Shown here one piece after another: positions 9,904 through 18,729 of a DNA stretch of 64,000 bases. Under the pieces are notes generated by a model that saw only the letters and a list, made by a program, of their open reading frames with translations, was not told where the DNA came from and ran no database searches. The stretch is from contig NZ_FMYX01000001.1 of NCBI RefSeq assembly GCF_900102675.1, positions 481,001 to 545,000 of the forward strand, written 5' to 3'. The DNA is from Pseudomonas guariconensis (GTDB taxonomy: Bacteria; Pseudomonadota; Gammaproteobacteria; Pseudomonadales; Pseudomonadaceae). A program made the translations under genes and the position numbers. Numbering within the stretch: position 1 is the first letter of the stretch; each line of letters starts with the position of its first letter.

Positions 9904-9923
9904 GCGAGGCCTCAGGGCCTCGC
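9904..9923 (+). terminator. Hairpin between pilin and chaperone genes
   Basis: GCGAGGCC (9904-9911) and GGCCTCGC (9916-9923) form a perfect 8-bp stem with a TCAG loop. There is no T run, so it is more likely an RNA-processing or attenuation element than a full terminator. Such hairpins often keep pilin mRNA more abundant than chaperone/usher mRNA; here that is inference. Confidence 0.55.
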
Positions 9924-9953
9924 CGTCCGCTTAGATAAACGGGGTGATTGCAC

Positions 9954-10706
9954 ATGTTGACTCCCAGACTCATTGCCTGCCTGGGCCTGCTGGGCATGCT
10001 CCTAGCGCCTCCGGCGATGGCCGGCATTTCGTTGAGCGCCACACGTGTGGTGTTCGACGGCGCCCACAAGGAAGCCAACGTGACCGTGCGCAATGGCGGC
10101 CAGGACGTCTTGATCCAGTCGTGGATCGACAGTGACGACGACCAGCACCATACGGTCCCGTTCGCGGTGACACCGCCCTTGGCCAGGGTCATGGCCAAGC
10201 AGCAGCAATTGCTGCGAATCCTCTATGAAGGGACAGGCTTACCTCAGGATCGCGAGTCGGTCGTGTGGCTCAATGTCCAGGAAATCCCTCAGGCCAGCGA
10301 AAAGGCCAACACACTGCAACTGGCCGTGCGCCAGCGCATCAAGGTGTTCTTCCGACCGGCCGGGCTGCCTGGCGATGCGTTGCAGGCGCCGACGGAGCTG
10401 GGCTGGCGCTTGACCCGCGAGGGCGCCTCCACAGTCCTGTCGGTGACTAATCCGAGCCTGTACCACGTGTCGATGGCCGACCTCACGGTTACGGCCAATG
10501 GTCAGCGAACGCTGGCGGCCGATTCGGCGATGATCGCGCCCGGACAGACCCGCACCTTTGCCTTGGCCAAGGTTTTGGCCGATGCACCGGCGAACCTGTC
10601 CTTTCGCAGCATCAACGATTATGGGGCGCAGAGCGAGTACCACGCGGCGCTGATGCCGAGCACTGTGGTCAAGGCCAAGGCTGTCGAGCCCGCCGCTTCT
10701 TCTTAA
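9954..10706 (+). CDS. Periplasmic fimbrial chaperone (PapD/FimC family, CupD2-like)
   Basis: The 250-residue protein has a signal peptide (LIACLGLLGMLLAPPAMA) followed by ISLSATRVVFDG. It carries the conserved Arg of the PapD subunit-binding cleft (ATRVVF) and the conserved Lys (RQRIKVFFRPAGL). The first domain shows WLNVQEIPQ, the signature of fimbrial chaperones, and the second is the usual Ig-like fold. The start is ATG 9954; an in-frame TTG two codons upstream has no advantage. It caps pilin subunits in the periplasm and delivers them to the usher. Confidence 0.93.
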   Translation: MLTPRLIACLGLLGMLLAPPAMAGISLSATRVVFDGAHKEANVTVRNGGQDVLIQSWIDSDDDQHHTVPFAVTPPLARVMAKQQQLLRILYEGTGLPQDRESVVWLNVQEIPQASEKANTLQLAVRQRIKVFFRPAGLPGDALQAPTELGWRLTREGASTVLSVTNPSLYHVSMADLTVTANGQRTLAADSAMIAPGQTRTFALAKVLADAPANLSFRSINDYGAQSEYHAALMPSTVVKAKAVEPAASS

Positions 10707-10790
10707 CACCCTCAAATATCTTGGGCGCATGCCGGCGCACGCGCGGCATCGCCGTGCCCGGTATTTGCCACGGATGAAAGGTTTCCACGC

Positions 10791-13322
10791 ATGTTTCTGC
10801 CGTTCGACAACCGGGGATGCTTCCGTGCACCCGCGCCGCTCAAGCTCGCCGCCTTGTCTCTGGCCATTTACAGCGCCTGTGTACACGCCGATGCAGCTTC
10901 CCAGCAGGTTGCCGACCCGCAGTTGCTGGCCTTCAATACCTCTTTCCTGCAGGGCGCGGCCTCATCGGTCGATCTACAACTTCTGCTGGTCGGCACTCGT
11001 GTGCTGCCCGGTAGCTACCGTGTCGACCTGTACAGCAACCAAGTATTGGTCGGGCGACGGGACGTTGACTTTCAACGCAACCCCACCAGTGGCCGCGTCG
11101 AACCGTGCCTGACCGTCGAGCTACTCAAGCAGTTGGGGATCGACCTGGACAAGCTCCAGGCCCAGGCCAAGCTTGATCTTGAAAATGTTCAGGCCTGCCA
11201 GGACCTCTCAGCGCTCATCGACCAGGCCGCCGTGAGTTTTGATGCCAGTCGCTTGCGCCTGGAAATCAGCGTGCCGCAGGTGGCCATGCAGCGCGGTCTA
11301 CGCGGCTACGTCGATCCGCAGCTGTGGGATAACGGGGTGCCGGCGGCCTTCGTCAACTACCAGATGAGTACCAGCCGCAACGCTGGCAGCACCGACACCC
11401 GCTACAACACCAACCTGGGCCTGCGCAATGGCATCACCCTGGGCGGCTGGCGGTTGCGCAACGAGTCCAACTTCAGCAGCGGCACTGGCCGCCCGGACAC
11501 CTTCAAAAGCAACCGCAGCTACTTGCAGCATGATGTCACGGCCCTGAAAGGACAGTTCAGCGCAGGGGACATCTTCTCCGATGCGCAGCTGTTCGACAGC
11601 GTGCGCTACCGGGGCCTGAAGCTTGAATCCGACGACGGCATGCGCGCAGACAGCGAGCGTGGCTATGCGCCGATCATCCGAGGTGTAGCGCAGACAAACG
11701 CAACGGTGGAGATCCGCCAGGACAACTACCTGCTGTACACCACCAACGTGCCTCCTGGCCCGTTCGAGATCAGCGACATCTATCCCAGCGGCTCAAACGG
11801 CGACCTGCAGATCACCGTCATCGAGGCCGATGGCAGCCGGCGGGTGACCCAGCAGGCGTTCTCTAGCTTGCCGATCATGGTCCGTGAAGGGCAGGTGCGC
11901 TACAGCGTCTCGGCCGGTCGCTACAACAGCAACAGCGAAGGGCTGGCCACACCGCAGATGCTCAGCGCCAACCTGGCCTATGGCATCGACAGCAACCTGA
12001 CCGGCATCGTCGGCGTCCAGGCCACCGATCAGTACAAGGCGCTGGCCTTAGGCGTAGGACGAAATACCTCGCTAGGCGCAGTGTCGCTGGACATCACCCA
12101 TTCCAGCAGCCAGGCCCAGGGCGAGCGCAAGACGGGCAACAGCCTGCGTGCCCTGTATGCCAAGACCTTCACTGGCACGGCCACCAGTTTCACCCTGGCC
12201 GCTTACCGCTATTCCACCGAAGGCTACCGAACGCTGAGCAACCATATCGAGGACCTCAGTAGCGGCCCGCTGCTGCGCTCGGGGCACTCCAAGACCCGCA
12301 CCGACTTGACCATCAACCAGAGCCTGGGCGCGGATCGACAACTGGGCAGCCTCTACCTGAACGCCAGCGACCAGCGCTACTGGAACCGCGGCGGATCGCG
12401 CAGCTTCTCGGCCGGCTATGGCAACAACTGGGGCGATGCCAGCTACAACCTCACCTGGAGCCAGACACAGGACCTGAGCAGCGGCGCTGGCGGCACCGAC
12501 ACCCAGGTCAGCCTGTCGGTGTCGTTCCCGCTCGGTACTCGCCCACGTGCACCGCGGGCGTTCGTCACCACCAGTTCGCAGAAAAGCGGCAACAACACCC
12601 AGGCCGGTATCAATGGCTACTTCAACGAAAGCGCCGACACGTTCTATTCGCTGCAGGCCGGCAGCAGCGATGGGGGCGGGCGTTCGGCCTCGGCCAACGT
12701 CAGCACGCGGACATCGGTGGCCGATGTCAGCGTCGGCTACAGCCAGGGCAGGGGGTACGACTCGCAGAGCCTGAACGTCTCAGGTTCAGTGGTGGCCCAT
12801 CAAGGTGGCATCAACCTCGGCCAGACCGTGGGCGAAACCTTCGCGTTGGTGGAGGTTTCGGGTGTGCGTGGTGCCAAGATCAGCAGCTACAGCGGCGTCG
12901 AGACCGGGCGCAATGGCTATGCGGTGATCCCGAGCGCACAGCCCTATCGAGTCAACTGGATCAGCTTGGATACCCGAGAGTTGGGCGCCGATATCGAGAT
13001 CGACAATGCCACCCAGCAACTGGTACCCCGGCGCGGCGCCGTGGTGCTGGCGCGTTACGCCGGCAAGACCGGGCGCCGCGTGCAGTTCGAGCTGTCCGAC
13101 AGCCAAGGTGGCAAGATCCCGTTCGGTGCCGCGCTGGAAGATGCCGAGGGCAAGCAACTGGCGATCTCCGACCCGAGCGGCAAGGCGTTGGCCTTGGTCG
13201 AGCAAGAGCAGGGCAAGCTGACGATTCGCTGGGGCGACCAGCAATGTCAGGCATCCTATGCGTTGCCCGCGCGCGATAAGGCGCTGAACTATGAGCGTTT
13301 GCCATTGCGCTGCGGGCAGTAG
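10791..13322 (+). CDS. Outer-membrane fimbrial usher (FimD/CupD3 family)
   Basis: The 843-residue usher has a long signal region ending near CVHADA, an N-terminal periplasmic domain (LLAFNTSFLQG, PGSYRVDLYSNQVLVGRRDV) and a large beta-barrel. The barrel contains the plug entry (GYAPIIRGVAQTNATVEIRQ, then PPGPFEISDIYPSG), the best usher signature. C-terminal domains end in LRCGQ. Length is normal for the family. It forms the pore through which pilin subunits are assembled. It is the last gene of the cluster: no adhesin or minor pilin gene follows, which distinguishes it from five-gene cup loci. Confidence 0.94.
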   Translation: MFLPFDNRGCFRAPAPLKLAALSLAIYSACVHADAASQQVADPQLLAFNTSFLQGAASSVDLQLLLVGTRVLPGSYRVDLYSNQVLVGRRDVDFQRNPTSGRVEPCLTVELLKQLGIDLDKLQAQAKLDLENVQACQDLSALIDQAAVSFDASRLRLEISVPQVAMQRGLRGYVDPQLWDNGVPAAFVNYQMSTSRNAGSTDTRYNTNLGLRNGITLGGWRLRNESNFSSGTGRPDTFKSNRSYLQHDVTALKGQFSAGDIFSDAQLFDSVRYRGLKLESDDGMRADSERGYAPIIRGVAQTNATVEIRQDNYLLYTTNVPPGPFEISDIYPSGSNGDLQITVIEADGSRRVTQQAFSSLPIMVREGQVRYSVSAGRYNSNSEGLATPQMLSANLAYGIDSNLTGIVGVQATDQYKALALGVGRNTSLGAVSLDITHSSSQAQGERKTGNSLRALYAKTFTGTATSFTLAAYRYSTEGYRTLSNHIEDLSSGPLLRSGHSKTRTDLTINQSLGADRQLGSLYLNASDQRYWNRGGSRSFSAGYGNNWGDASYNLTWSQTQDLSSGAGGTDTQVSLSVSFPLGTRPRAPRAFVTTSSQKSGNNTQAGINGYFNESADTFYSLQAGSSDGGGRSASANVSTRTSVADVSVGYSQGRGYDSQSLNVSGSVVAHQGGINLGQTVGETFALVEVSGVRGAKISSYSGVETGRNGYAVIPSAQPYRVNWISLDTRELGADIEIDNATQQLVPRRGAVVLARYAGKTGRRVQFELSDSQGGKIPFGAALEDAEGKQLAISDPSGKALALVEQEQGKLTIRWGDQQCQASYALPARDKALNYERLPLRCGQ

Positions 13323-13409
13323 GCGAGGGGCAGGTGAGAGGCGGCGCTCCACGCGTCGCCCATTTGAGCTATAGCTTAAGGCCTCTGAACGCCTCTGGAA
13401 GTCATCGAA

Positions 13410-13883
13410 ATGAGCGAGTCATCACGCCCACCCTTGCCGCCTTTCACTCTGGAAACCGCCATCGAGAAAGTCCGACGCGCCGAGGACGGTTGGAATACGC
13501 GCGACCCTGCGAAAGTGGTGCTGGCCTATACGGAGGACACCTACTGGCGCAACCGCAGCGAGTTCATCGAAGGGCGCGACCAGGCTCAGGCGTTTCTGGA
13601 GCGCAAATGGCGCAGGGAGTTGGATTACCGCCTGATCAAGGAACTCTGGACATTCGCCGATAACCGGATCGCCGTGCGTTTCGCCTACGAATGGCACGAT
13701 GATTCAGGCAATTGGTTCCGCTCCTATGGCAACGAAAACTGGGAGTTCGGCCCGAACGGCCTGATGCAGCGGCGCTATGCAAGTATCAATGACCTGCCCA
13801 TCACCGAGCAGGAGCGCAAGTACCACTGGCCGTTGGGGAGACGCCCGGACGACCATCCAGGCTTGAGTGAACTGGGCCTCTAG
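13410..13883 (+). CDS. DUF1348 / SnoaL-like (NTF2-fold) protein
   Basis: This 157-residue soluble protein has [53 protein letters not shown] and [23 protein letters not shown]. These segments are typical of the DUF1348 branch of NTF2-like proteins. The family is small and its substrate unknown. It stands alone between the usher gene and the convergent acyltransferase. No catalytic role is assigned. Confidence 0.85.
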   Translation: MSESSRPPLPPFTLETAIEKVRRAEDGWNTRDPAKVVLAYTEDTYWRNRSEFIEGRDQAQAFLERKWRRELDYRLIKELWTFADNRIAVRFAYEWHDDSGNWFRSYGNENWEFGPNGLMQRRYASINDLPITEQERKYHWPLGRRPDDHPGLSELGL

Positions 13884-13915
13884 CGCTTGGCTGTTCATGG
13901 CGGGGCAGCCCGGCA

Positions 13916-16003
13916 TCAAGGGTTGGATTCGTTAAAGGGATTGCCCTTGGCCTGCAAATACATCTTGCCCATCGCCGTGGATGCGAAATCGGTGATATGG
14001 CCGATGTCCCGATAGATCGGCAGGCCGTCGATCGACAGCTTGCACTGGCCATCGACGCACTGCACGTCCTTGGGGTCGATGACCAGCAAGTCCGGGTGTG
14101 CCTGCTTGGCGTCCCGGAACAGCTGCGCAAGCCAGAGGTTTTCTTCCGGTTGCGCGACGCTCGTCGCGCAATGATGCTCCTCGATCGTGCCCCTGAGCTT
14201 GATGCTGCGGTACAGGCAGTCATTGGCGCCTTCGGGCATGACGATGTTGCTCTTGATCAGCACGGGCCTGGCGCCGGAGCGCTCGATGATGTCGAGGCTC
14301 TTGAGCAGGGCGGCCTTCATGCGTTCGCGCGACAGGGCCTGGGAGCGTTGGTCATCGATCGACAGCACCACGGCGCTGCTGTTGGCGTAGGTTTCCCAAG
14401 TCAGGCCGATGATCACGTAGTCATAGTGGCTGCGAGCGATCAGCTTGTGGTACTCGGCGGCGGCGTCATGGCACTTCTTGTAGAGGGTGTTCTTGTACTT
14501 CCACCAGTCGTAGAGATAGACATCCGGCAGAGCCAGGCACCCTGGGCTGCCCTGGGCCATGACGGAAAGGTTGGCGTCCTTGGCCAAAATGTCAATGAAG
14601 CCCCAGAAGTGGTTGGAGTAGGAATCGCCCATCAGCAATGCGGTGGTGCTGGCGTTGGCTTGCCCCAGCACACAACTGCTGTCGGAGCCGTCGCTGGCAC
14701 CGCCCAGGCACGGCCCACGCTGGGGTATTTCGCTTGCCTTCAGACGCGGCAGGATGTGCGTCGGGCCATTGCCGAAGCGCTCCATCCAGCCGCCGGCGGA
14801 CTTGCCCGCCGAGTGCAGCGCCGAAAACGCGATGGCAGGTACGACCAGCAGCATGAACAGCGATTTGCCAAAACCCAGCCGGGTACGGCGCAGGGGCTTT
14901 TCGATGAGGTAGTACGAGGCGATGCCCAGGGCAAACGAGGCGATGAAGTAGCCGGCAAGGATGGCTGGCGTCTTTTCAACGCCCAGGTACTCCACGATGG
15001 CGATGACAGGCCAATGCCACAGGTACAGCGAATAGGAAATCGTCCCGATGAATACCAGCGGTGACCATGACAGCAGCCTGGACGTGATGCCCACCCGGCC
15101 AACCTGGCCCGAGATCAGTACCGCCGTTGCCAGGCAGATTGCGATGGCAGGGTAGCCTGGATAGGCAGTGGTCGGTATGGATTGCGTTGCGCCATACAGG
15201 AGCACGCCAAGGGCGCCCAGGCCCAGTGCGCAGGCACTGACACGGCCGAGTCGTTGGCGGTCGTTGCCGAACACGGCTGCGCACGAGCCGATCAGCAGCT
15301 CGAAGCTGCGCGCCAAGAACGCGTAGTAGCTTTTATCCGGGGAGGTTTTTGCGATGAACAGCGCGACAGCCATGAAGACGACGGTCAGCATCACGACAGC
15401 GGCTTTCAATCGATGGGGCGCCAGGTAGCGCGTCAGCGCCATCAACCCGAGCGGCAAGAAGATGTACCACTGCCATTCGATGGCCAGCGACCAGGTGTGC
15501 AGCAAGGGCAGGGTCGCCGCCTCGGCGGTCGCATAGCCGTCGGTGGCTTTGGAGAAGTACTGGTTGGACAGCAGCAGGCTGGTGTACTTCTCGCTTTTGA
15601 GAAAGTCGATGAAGTCCTTGGGCAGATACAGCACGCTGGCCGCGCCGAGCGTGACGATCAACAGCGCCAGTATCGCTGGCTGCAAGCGCCATAGGCGCTT
15701 GACATAGAACTGTCCAAGGTTGAAATCACCCCGGCTTAGCGCGCCCAGGATGATCGAGGTGGTGAGGTAGCCGGAGATCACGAAGAAAATATCGACGCCA
15801 ATGAACCCGGAAGGGAACAGCGCCAGCCCACCATGGAAAATCAGCACCAGCAGGACAGCAACGGCGCGCAGCCCGTCGATATCGGCGCGGTACGAGGCCG
15901 GTTGCACACCGGTAGGGGCCCCGTGTGCCTTGCCGCGGTCGGCGGCAGCCTGGGCGCCGGTGCTTGCAGGAGCTTTGAATACCAGGTTCTGATCGGTTGA
16001 CAC
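13916..16003 (-). CDS. OafA/YrhL-type O-acyltransferase with C-terminal SGNH domain
   Basis: The 695-residue membrane protein has an N-terminal acyltransferase-3 domain: YRADIDGLRAVAVLLVLIFHGG (catalytic-type His), then GVDIFFVISGYL and about ten TM helices to residue ~400. A periplasmic SGNH hydrolase-like domain follows (LLMGDSYSNHFWGF block I; IYRDIGHITDFAS with the Asp-x-x-His pair). This architecture O-acetylates lipopolysaccharide O-antigen or other surface glycans. It is a single-gene unit converging on the DUF1348 gene, with no glycosyltransferase neighbours. The glycan acceptor is therefore unknown. Confidence 0.92.
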   Translation of the reverse strand: MSTDQNLVFKAPASTGAQAAADRGKAHGAPTGVQPASYRADIDGLRAVAVLLVLIFHGGLALFPSGFIGVDIFFVISGYLTTSIILGALSRGDFNLGQFYVKRLWRLQPAILALLIVTLGAASVLYLPKDFIDFLKSEKYTSLLLSNQYFSKATDGYATAEAATLPLLHTWSLAIEWQWYIFLPLGLMALTRYLAPHRLKAAVVMLTVVFMAVALFIAKTSPDKSYYAFLARSFELLIGSCAAVFGNDRQRLGRVSACALGLGALGVLLYGATQSIPTTAYPGYPAIAICLATAVLISGQVGRVGITSRLLSWSPLVFIGTISYSLYLWHWPVIAIVEYLGVEKTPAILAGYFIASFALGIASYYLIEKPLRRTRLGFGKSLFMLLVVPAIAFSALHSAGKSAGGWMERFGNGPTHILPRLKASEIPQRGPCLGGASDGSDSSCVLGQANASTTALLMGDSYSNHFWGFIDILAKDANLSVMAQGSPGCLALPDVYLYDWWKYKNTLYKKCHDAAAEYHKLIARSHYDYVIIGLTWETYANSSAVVLSIDDQRSQALSRERMKAALLKSLDIIERSGARPVLIKSNIVMPEGANDCLYRSIKLRGTIEEHHCATSVAQPEENLWLAQLFRDAKQAHPDLLVIDPKDVQCVDGQCKLSIDGLPIYRDIGHITDFASTAMGKMYLQAKGNPFNESNP

Positions 16004-16208
16004 GGCACAACATCCTATCGCGTTGAGACTTCTTTGACGCGGCAGGGCTCGCGAGCAAAAGCGGCGAGTTTATCAAAGGCTCTAAGGATCGCTCCTGGCA
16101 GGCTATCCGATTGGCTGGATAAATATTACCGAATGTTTCCATGTGAGGGGCTGTCGGCCAAGCGGCTGGTCCATGCCATCGGCGATGGCCAGGGCTTGGC
16201 CGACACGA

Positions 16209-16844
16209 TCAGGCCCTGACCTCGGTGCGCGCACTGCGACGCAGATGCGTGGCCAACTTGGCCGTGAGCTTGAAGACGATGGCACTGAAAATCAGCGCGA
16301 ATGCCAGCGGATACCAGGATCCCATGGGAATGCGTTTGTAGAACGACAGCACGAAAACTCCCGCGATCACCCACGTACCGGTGCTGTGCAGCGCCTTCCA
16401 GGTGCGTGCGCCGAGCAGCCGGACGGCCGCAGGAAACGAGGTGAGGGTCAGCAAAATGATGAAGAAGTAGCCGACCGAGCCGGGGATGTTGGTCACGGCC
16501 GTGCGACCCTGCCAGAAGGTGTCGGGGAACGAGTTGGCGTACACGATGATCAGCACCGCATGCACCGCGTGGGAAAAGGCGAAAGCCAATCCGAGAAACC
16601 GTCGCTCGCGCAGTAGCCCGCGAGTGAAGGCACTGGGCACCAGGGTCGCTAGCGAGGAGGCCAGGAACGTCGCCAGAAACAACAGGAACGATGTGCGCGC
16701 GGTCACCCGGATCGCACTGCGCAACGCCTCCACCAGAGGCGATTGAGCCATCAGCGCCAATGCCGTGATGATCAGAACCGAAACAGACAGCACACTGAAC
16801 AGACGCCAGCCATGCAGGCTGGCAGGTTGAGCATGAAGGTGCAT
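16209..16844 (-). CDS. Ferric-reductase-like transmembrane protein (MsrQ-related)
   Basis: The protein has about 211 residues from ATG 16844, chosen over an upstream start because GGAG sits 7 bp before it. Six TM segments are visible. Conserved histidines sit in LAFAFSHAVHAVLIIVY and KALHSTGTWVI, the pattern of haem-ligating His in ferric-reductase-like domains. It resembles MsrQ-type haem membrane proteins but has no MsrP gene beside it. Probable role: membrane electron transfer with unknown partner. Confidence 0.75.
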   Translation of the reverse strand: MHLHAQPASLHGWRLFSVLSVSVLIITALALMAQSPLVEALRSAIRVTARTSFLLFLATFLASSLATLVPSAFTRGLLRERRFLGLAFAFSHAVHAVLIIVYANSFPDTFWQGRTAVTNIPGSVGYFFIILLTLTSFPAAVRLLGARTWKALHSTGTWVIAGVFVLSFYKRIPMGSWYPLAFALIFSAIVFKLTAKLATHLRRSARTEVRA

Positions 16845-16982
16845 GGCAAACTCCGTCGTTGGGGCGGCGTGCAGGGTGCCACCGCGGTCCGGAGCCATGG
16901 TGTCCGAGGTGTTTATCTCAGATGTGTCTGGGATCGGTCTTTATGTATCGCTTTGTAGAGAGGCAGAGCCAGGCAGGCGGCG

Positions 16983-17474
16983 TCAGAGCAGCAGATAGTC
17001 GCTGTATTGACCGATCCCGCTGTGCGCACCTTCGACCAGGTGCACGTAACGGCCATCCACACAGTCGATCGGCAGGCAGTCATCCACCTCGAGTACTGCG
17101 TCGGTGTGAGGCTTGAGCCAGTGGGCGTGCAAGCGCTGCTTGCCCAGTTGTCTTGCCTGTTGCTTGTTCCGAGCGACGACCAAAAGGTAGCGGTGCGCTT
17201 CACCGAAGACCGCTGGCTCATAGCCGCCGAGGTTAATGAAAAACAGCCTTGGATCGTCTGGCCCAGGCGCCAAGTGGCTGAACTCGACGCGGTAGGCATC
17301 GATGCCATCGACTTCCAGCCAGCCGTCGATATGCAGGCCCTCACGGCTACCGAACCAGCCTTGGCGCAATTGCGGGTAGGTCTGCTCCAGGGTCTGCGCC
17401 TGGGCGAACACCACATCGTGCACCTCGATGCTGGCGCGTGGGTGGCGACCTCCGAGCATGACTATGTACAACAT
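16983..17474 (-). CDS. DUF1543 domain protein
   Basis: The 163-residue cytoplasmic protein begins MLYIVMLGGRHPRASIEVHDVVFA, then WFGSREGLHIDGWLEVDG. It has a second half (YLLVVARNKQQARQLGKQ) that looks like an internal duplication of a small alpha/beta repeat. This is the usual form of DUF1543 proteins, whose function is not known. It is transcribed away from the light-response operon that starts at 17651, so the 176-bp gap is a divergent promoter region. Confidence 0.8.
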   Translation of the reverse strand: MLYIVMLGGRHPRASIEVHDVVFAQAQTLEQTYPQLRQGWFGSREGLHIDGWLEVDGIDAYRVEFSHLAPGPDDPRLFFINLGGYEPAVFGEAHRYLLVVARNKQQARQLGKQRLHAHWLKPHTDAVLEVDDCLPIDCVDGRYVHLVEGAHSGIGQYSDYLLL

Positions 17475-17577
17475 GAAGGCTTCCTTCTCGGTGCGCTAAG
17501 GGCCGCATTCTGAAGGTCAAGGACACCTGTTGCAAAGGGACAGAGCGGACATATGGATCTACCGCGAGATTTTTAAA

Positions 17578-17629
17578 ATCTATACACAGTTTGATTTAAG
17601 TTGTACAAGTGGCTAGCCTTTGTATAGAT
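17578..17629. promoter_or_regulatory. Candidate light-regulator operator: ATCTATACA...TTGTACAA...TGTATAGAT
   Basis: ATCTATACA (17578-17586) and TGTATAGAT (17621-17629) are a perfect 9-bp inverted repeat. The palindrome TTGTACAA (17601-17608) lies between them. The group ends 21 bp before the first gene of the photolyase operon. Elements with the same TGTA(C/T)A core occur at 25657-25736 and 26301-26310, next to the LOV and LitR-like genes. Binding by the MerR/LitR-type regulator at 26345 is inferred; MerR proteins typically bind such dyads within promoters. Confidence 0.6.
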
Positions 17630-17650
17630 TCTGGTGCATACAGGCTCGTC

Positions 17651-18190
17651 ATGGCATACCTGGTTCGGATGGTCTGTCTCTGTTTGCTGTTCGGCACGAT
17701 GTCGTCGGTCTCTGCGGACTGGCGGGCTGCGCTGCCGGCCGCGCAGCGGCTCGGCGAGGGGGAGTTCACCTGGTTCGGTCTGCGCCTGTACAGCGCTCGG
17801 TTGTGGGCCGCCGGACCGGTGCAGGACTGGAGCCAGCCCTTCGCCCTTGAATTGACCTACCACCGCTCTCTATCCCGGGACACGCTGGTGCAGGCCAGCC
17901 TTCAGGAAATGCGGCGCCTGGGAGGCGGCAGTGTGACGGACCGGCAGATCAGCGCCTGGTCCGACACCATGGCAGCGGCCTTCGTGGATGTACGTCCGGG
18001 CATGCGCATCACGGGGGTGTACTTGCCACAGGAGGGCTGCCGCTTCTATGTCGACGGACGGCTCGCTCGTGAGGTCGCCGATCCGGCGTTCGCCCGGGCG
18101 TTCTTCGCTATCTGGCTGGATCCGCGAGCCCGGGATCCTCAATTGCGCCAGCGCCTGCTCGGCCTGGCCGATGACGACCGAGGAAACTGA
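17651..18190 (+). CDS. Chalcone-isomerase-like exported protein
   Basis: The 179-residue protein has a signal peptide (VRMVCLCLLFGTMSSVSA) and then DWRAALPAAQRLGEGEFTWFGLRLYSARLW, the opening of bacterial chalcone-isomerase-like proteins. GMRITGVYLPQEGCRFYVDGRLAREVADPAFARAFFAIWLDPR is diagnostic of the fold. I use ATG 17651, not the upstream in-frame codon at 17609, because the latter lies inside the operator region. Bacterial members are thought to bind fatty-acid-like ligands rather than chalcones. It heads a five-gene operon with the DUF3833 lipoprotein (2 bp gap) and the photolyase. Confidence 0.85.
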   Translation: MAYLVRMVCLCLLFGTMSSVSADWRAALPAAQRLGEGEFTWFGLRLYSARLWAAGPVQDWSQPFALELTYHRSLSRDTLVQASLQEMRRLGGGSVTDRQISAWSDTMAAAFVDVRPGMRITGVYLPQEGCRFYVDGRLAREVADPAFARAFFAIWLDPRARDPQLRQRLLGLADDDRGN

Positions 18191-18192
18191 AC

Positions 18193-18729
18193 ATGTACAA
18201 AGCGCTATTGCTGACCGCCTGCCTGCTGCTGGGCAGTTGTGGCAACGTCGGGGTCGAGCGGTATGCCGCTGAGCAGCCCCGCCTTGACCTGGCGGCCTTC
18301 TTCTCGCGGCCGGTACAGGCTTGGGGAATGTTCCAAAAGCGCTCCGGAGAAGTGGTCAAGCGCTTTGTAGTGCGTATCGACAGCCGTCGGGAAGGCGAGC
18401 GCTTGATCCTAGACGAGCACTTTCTCTACAGCGACGGCACACGTCAGCAACGAACCTGGACATTGGTGCCGGACGGCCCTGGTCGTTGGCGCGGAACAGC
18501 CGGGGATGTAATTGGGCAAGCCCGTGGAGAAGTAGCGGGCAACGCCCTGAGATGGCGTTACCAGCTCGATCTGCCGGTCGATGGAAGGCACTGGAAGGTT
18601 GACCTGGACGACTGGATGTACCTGATAGATGACGACACCCTCATCAACCGCTCGAGCATGAGCAAACTGGGCGTGGAGATCGGCCAGATCACGCTGTTCT
18701 TCCGCCGTCTGCCGGAGGGCACACCATGA
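18193..18729 (+). CDS. DUF3833 family lipoprotein
   Basis: The 178-residue protein has a lipoprotein signal (LLLTACLLLGSC, lipobox Cys17). The body shows DLAAFFSRPVQAWGMFQKRSGEVVKRFVV, DEHFLYSDGTRQQRTWTL and WMYLIDDDTLINRSSMSKLGVEIGQITLFFRR, the regular features of DUF3833. Function is unknown; the beta-rich shape suggests lipid or apolar ligand binding at the membrane. Tight spacing to both neighbours (2 bp before, 4-bp ATGA overlap after) places it firmly in the photolyase operon. Such proteins commonly travel with chalcone-isomerase-like, CFA-like and photolyase genes. Confidence 0.85.
   Translation: MYKALLLTACLLLGSCGNVGVERYAAEQPRLDLAAFFSRPVQAWGMFQKRSGEVVKRFVVRIDSRREGERLILDEHFLYSDGTRQQRTWTLVPDGPGRWRGTAGDVIGQARGEVAGNALRWRYQLDLPVDGRHWKVDLDDWMYLIDDDTLINRSSMSKLGVEIGQITLFFRRLPEGTP

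Noticed and set aside
13997..15064. 355-codon plus-strand frame opposite the acyltransferase
   Set aside because: The minus-strand acyltransferase-SGNH protein is unambiguous; the plus frame has no family features.
16175..16189. GCCATC-GGC-GATGGC hairpin after the ferric-reductase-like gene as terminator
   Set aside because: There is a 6-bp stem only and no T run on either strand, so support is too weak.
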